Shown here in pieces: positions 6,612 through 7,969 of a stretch of DNA of 7,969 nt. The translations under genes and the position numbers were made by a program. The stretch's first letter is position 1. Each line of letters begins with the position of its first letter. The notes beneath the pieces are model-generated. The model was not told the origin of the DNA, did no database searches, and saw only the letters and a program-made list of their open reading frames with translations. Source of the stretch: IMCC26077 sp044344975 (GTDB lineage: Bacteria > Actinomycetota > Actinomycetes > Nanopelagicales > Nanopelagicaceae). The stretch is taken from NCBI GenBank assembly GCA_044344975.1, contig JBIJBY010000056.1, positions 1 to 7,969 of the forward strand, read 5' to 3'.

Positions 6612-7618
6612 GAGAGCGTCACTCTCCGATCGAGGAGATATCCGCTTAAGTCGCCGATAAAGCTAAAGAACACCACAATCAAACCGAAGATCATGGCAAT
6701 TGATTGCACGACAGGGTAATCACGCCCATCGACAGCAGTAATGAGCTCTCTACCAATTCCTGGTAAAGAGAAAATTGTTTCCATGATGACTGTGCCGCCA
6801 ATCATGACGCCAACCATGTAGCTCAAGAGAACCACAGTTGGCGCAAGAGAGGGGCGCAGCAAGTACGACCAGTAGAACTTGCCTTTTCGAACGCCACGAA
6901 TCACGCCGGTCTCAACAAACTCTTCATCTAAGGTGTCAACGATTGAAGAGTGGAGCACGCGTGCAAGGACTGGAACGAGAGATCCACAGTTAGCTAGCGC
7001 TGGCAGCCAAAGATATTTCAAGTTCGCAGGGAATGCGCCTTCATATCCGGCGGCGGGGGCTATGTTGAAGTAGACGCCGAAAACAAGCAATCCCATCAAG
7101 GCGAGGAAGAATCCTGGAATCGCCAAAGAGATTGATGTGAGCGCACGGAAGAGGTAGTTGACGGTGTTGCTCTTACTCATTGCGACATAGAGCGCAAGTG
7201 GAATCGAGATAATCGCTGCGAAGAGAATGGAGAGGAAGATAATCATTAGCGTCACAGGTAGATGTGTTCCAACAATTTCAGTTACATCTCTGCCTGAGAA
7301 GTAGGAGTACCCAAGGTCTCCTTGCAAAATTCCTGTGAAGTAATCCCAAAATTGAGTCAAGAAACTCTTGTCAAGACCGAGCTGAGTTCGAAACTCTTCA
7401 ACGGCTTCTTCGGTGACATCTGCACCAAGCGCCATTCGAACAGGATCTCCCGGACTTAATCGAATTAGTGAGAAGGCGATGACCATCACCCAGAACGCGA
7501 CTACCACGGAGCGCACGACCCGACCGTAGAAAGTTCTTCGCAAGGCGGCTCGATTTCGATTCTTCTCTACCTCCATCTTCACATCTTGTGAAGCGGCGGT
7601 CTTTTGAGATTCACTCAC
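6608..7618 (-). CDS. ABC transporter permease, Dpp/Opp type, B component (DppB-like)
   Basis: This 336-residue integral membrane protein is the first permease of the importer. A hydrophilic N-terminal tail of about 30 residues precedes the first helix (34-53). The signature LSPGDPVRMALG (54-65), the periplasmic segment ending DLGYSYFSGRDV (101-112), further helices (about 120-146, 157-184, 261-281, 302-323) and FSLPGIGREL (283-292) match the DppB/OppB family. The cytoplasmic EAA loop runs from about 234 to 260 and reads FVETGVIRGVRKGK, a variant of the usual EAAR-type sequence. GTG 7618 was chosen as start because AAAGGA (complement of 7627-7632) sits eight bases before it; ATG at codon 15 has no such site but would also keep the whole membrane part. 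It follows the substrate-binding protein gene after 133 bases holding a hairpin. Confidence 0.94.
   Translation of the reverse strand: MSESQKTAASQDVKMEVEKNRNRAALRRTFYGRVVRSVVVAFWVMVIAFSLIRLSPGDPVRMALGADVTEEAVEEFRTQLGLDKSFLTQFWDYFTGILQGDLGYSYFSGRDVTEIVGTHLPVTLMIIFLSILFAAIISIPLALYVAMSKSNTVNYLFRALTSISLAIPGFFLALMGLLVFGVYFNIAPAAGYEGAFPANLKYLWLPALANCGSLVPVLARVLHSSIVDTLDEEFVETGVIRGVRKGKFYWSYLLRPSLAPTVVLLSYMVGVMIGGTVIMETIFSLPGIGRELITAVDGRDYPVVQSIAMIFGLIVVFFSFIGDLSGYLLDRRVTLS
6612..6626 (-). promoter_or_regulatory. Short hairpin covering the ribosome site of the C-component permease gene
   Basis: On the minus strand GAGAG-TGACG-CTCTC forms a five-pair stem with a five-base loop ending directly before the permease ATG (6611-6609). 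The stem takes up most of the GGAG ribosome site. It lies wholly within the last codons of the upstream permease gene, so a ribosome finishing that gene would open it. This would couple translation of the two permeases. The stem is short and its stability was not computed. Confidence 0.35.
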
Positions 7619-7626
7619 CGAAGAAA

Positions 7627-7632
7627 TCCTTT
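7627..7632 (-). promoter_or_regulatory. Ribosome binding site deciding the GTG start of the B-component permease
   Basis: The minus strand reads AAAGGA eight bases before GTG 7618. It is the only good Shine-Dalgarno match near the 5' end of this gene and supports GTG over the ATG at codon 15. The same nine bases AAAGGATTT occur a second time 41 bases further upstream (complement of 7665-7673). Confidence 0.6.
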
Positions 7633-7681
7633 CTCAACAAAAGTTATAGAGCTAAACCAGGAATAAATCCTTTGTTATGGA

Positions 7682-7716
7682 GAACAAGGTGAGGCTTTTA
7701 CAGCCCCACCTTGTTC
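7682..7716 (-). terminator. Strong intercistronic hairpin between substrate-binding protein and permease genes
   Basis: Two 14-base arms, 7682-7695 and 7703-7716, are inverted copies around a seven-base loop. Thirteen pairs are Watson-Crick. The remaining position is a G-U wobble in minus-strand RNA but an A-C mismatch in plus-strand RNA, which argues that the minus-strand transcript forms it. There is no run of U after the stem (TCCATAAC follows), so it is not a classical intrinsic terminator. It starts 35 bases after the stop of the substrate-binding protein gene. In such operons a hairpin here often protects the upstream message or lets only part of transcription continue, giving more binding protein than permease. 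That role is inferred. Confidence 0.55.
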
Positions 7717-7751
7717 GGTTAATCATCTTTTACTTCGAACAACTACCTCGA

Positions 7752-7969
7752 CTAGGAAAGTGGAGGAGATTGCTTGACGAAGTAGTGATCGTTGCCCTTC
7801 ACGTTAGAGAAGATGTTTGCAGGAAGGCGGCTTGCACCGAATACAGCACGTTGTCCAACTGGGATGTGTGCTGACTCTTCCCAAATCTTCTTCTCAATTC
7901 CTGCAATGAGAGCAATTTGATCCTTCTCAGTAACCGCTGCATCTAGAGCTGCAAGGTCAGCTGAGTTAG
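7752..7969 (-). CDS. C-terminus of probable family-5 ABC substrate-binding protein, partial
   Basis: On the minus strand a frame is open from the right edge (first full codon at 7967) to TAG at 7752-7754, giving 71 residues from NSADLAALDAAVTEK to VKQSPPLS. The stretch KDQIALIAGIEKKIWEESAHIPVGQ resembles the end of family-5 solute-binding proteins, where a helix carrying 'xxIQxIIxEExPxIPL' is followed by short strands. The position directly upstream of Dpp/Opp-type permeases strongly supports this. The full protein (usually 500-600 residues) would be exported and lipid-anchored or periplasm-like, and would set the substrate specificity. The signal sequence and ligand site lie outside the window, so the substrate remains unknown. 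Confidence 0.75.
   Translation of the reverse strand, partial: NSADLAALDAAVTEKDQIALIAGIEKKIWEESAHIPVGQRAVFGASRLPANIFSNVKGNDHYFVKQSPPLS

Noticed and set aside
7645..7650. TATAAC on the minus strand as a -10 box for a separate permease promoter
   Set aside because: No acceptable -35 element lies 16-18 bases upstream, and the spacer is A+T-rich enough for such a hexamer by chance.
7677..7874. Plus-strand 65-codon open frame across the hairpin and the binding-protein end
   Set aside because: It runs antisense through the hairpin and the partial substrate-binding protein, which has better family support, and shows no recognisable protein features.

Overview
The window carries seven complete protein-coding genes and two genes cut by the window edges. 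The DNA looks bacterial: about half G+C by eye, very compact, with GTG as well as ATG starts and 1 to 4 base overlaps inside an operon. Composition and protein style would fit a small-genome actinobacterium (for example a freshwater lineage). This is a weak inference, because no rRNA or marker gene is present.

Layout from left to right. (1) The C-terminal three quarters of an enolase-superfamily enzyme of mandelate-racemase type on the plus strand, ending at 890. (2) A short-chain dehydrogenase/reductase (SDR) on the minus strand, 887-1639, whose stop codon overlaps the first gene's stop. (3) A 112-base divergent intergenic region, 1640-1751, the only evident place for divergent promoters. 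(4) A second SDR on the plus strand, 1752-2519. (5) A minus-strand operon that enters from the right edge and is read leftwards. It holds the C-terminus of a probable family-5 substrate-binding protein (stop at 7752), a 133-base gap with a strong hairpin, two Dpp/Opp-type permeases, two Dpp/Opp-type ATPases, and last a neutral-ceramidase-family amidohydrolase (2523-3968).

How the genes may work together (inference): the ABC transporter imports a peptide-like or glycoconjugate-like compound. The ceramidase-family enzyme has no visible signal peptide and is joined to the transporter operon, so it may cleave an amide in the imported molecule inside the cell. The enolase-superfamily protein, probably a sugar-acid dehydratase, and the two NAD-type SDRs would then process the released polyol or sugar-acid part. 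All parts belong to known families and nothing here is a clearly new system. The unusual points are the intracellular ceramidase-like enzyme in a transporter operon, a Lys-to-Pro change in the dehydratase active-site motif, and a few RNA-level features: a six-codon leader ORF, a hairpin covering a ribosome site, and an intercistronic hairpin. No tRNA, rRNA, CRISPR array or mobile element was recognised.
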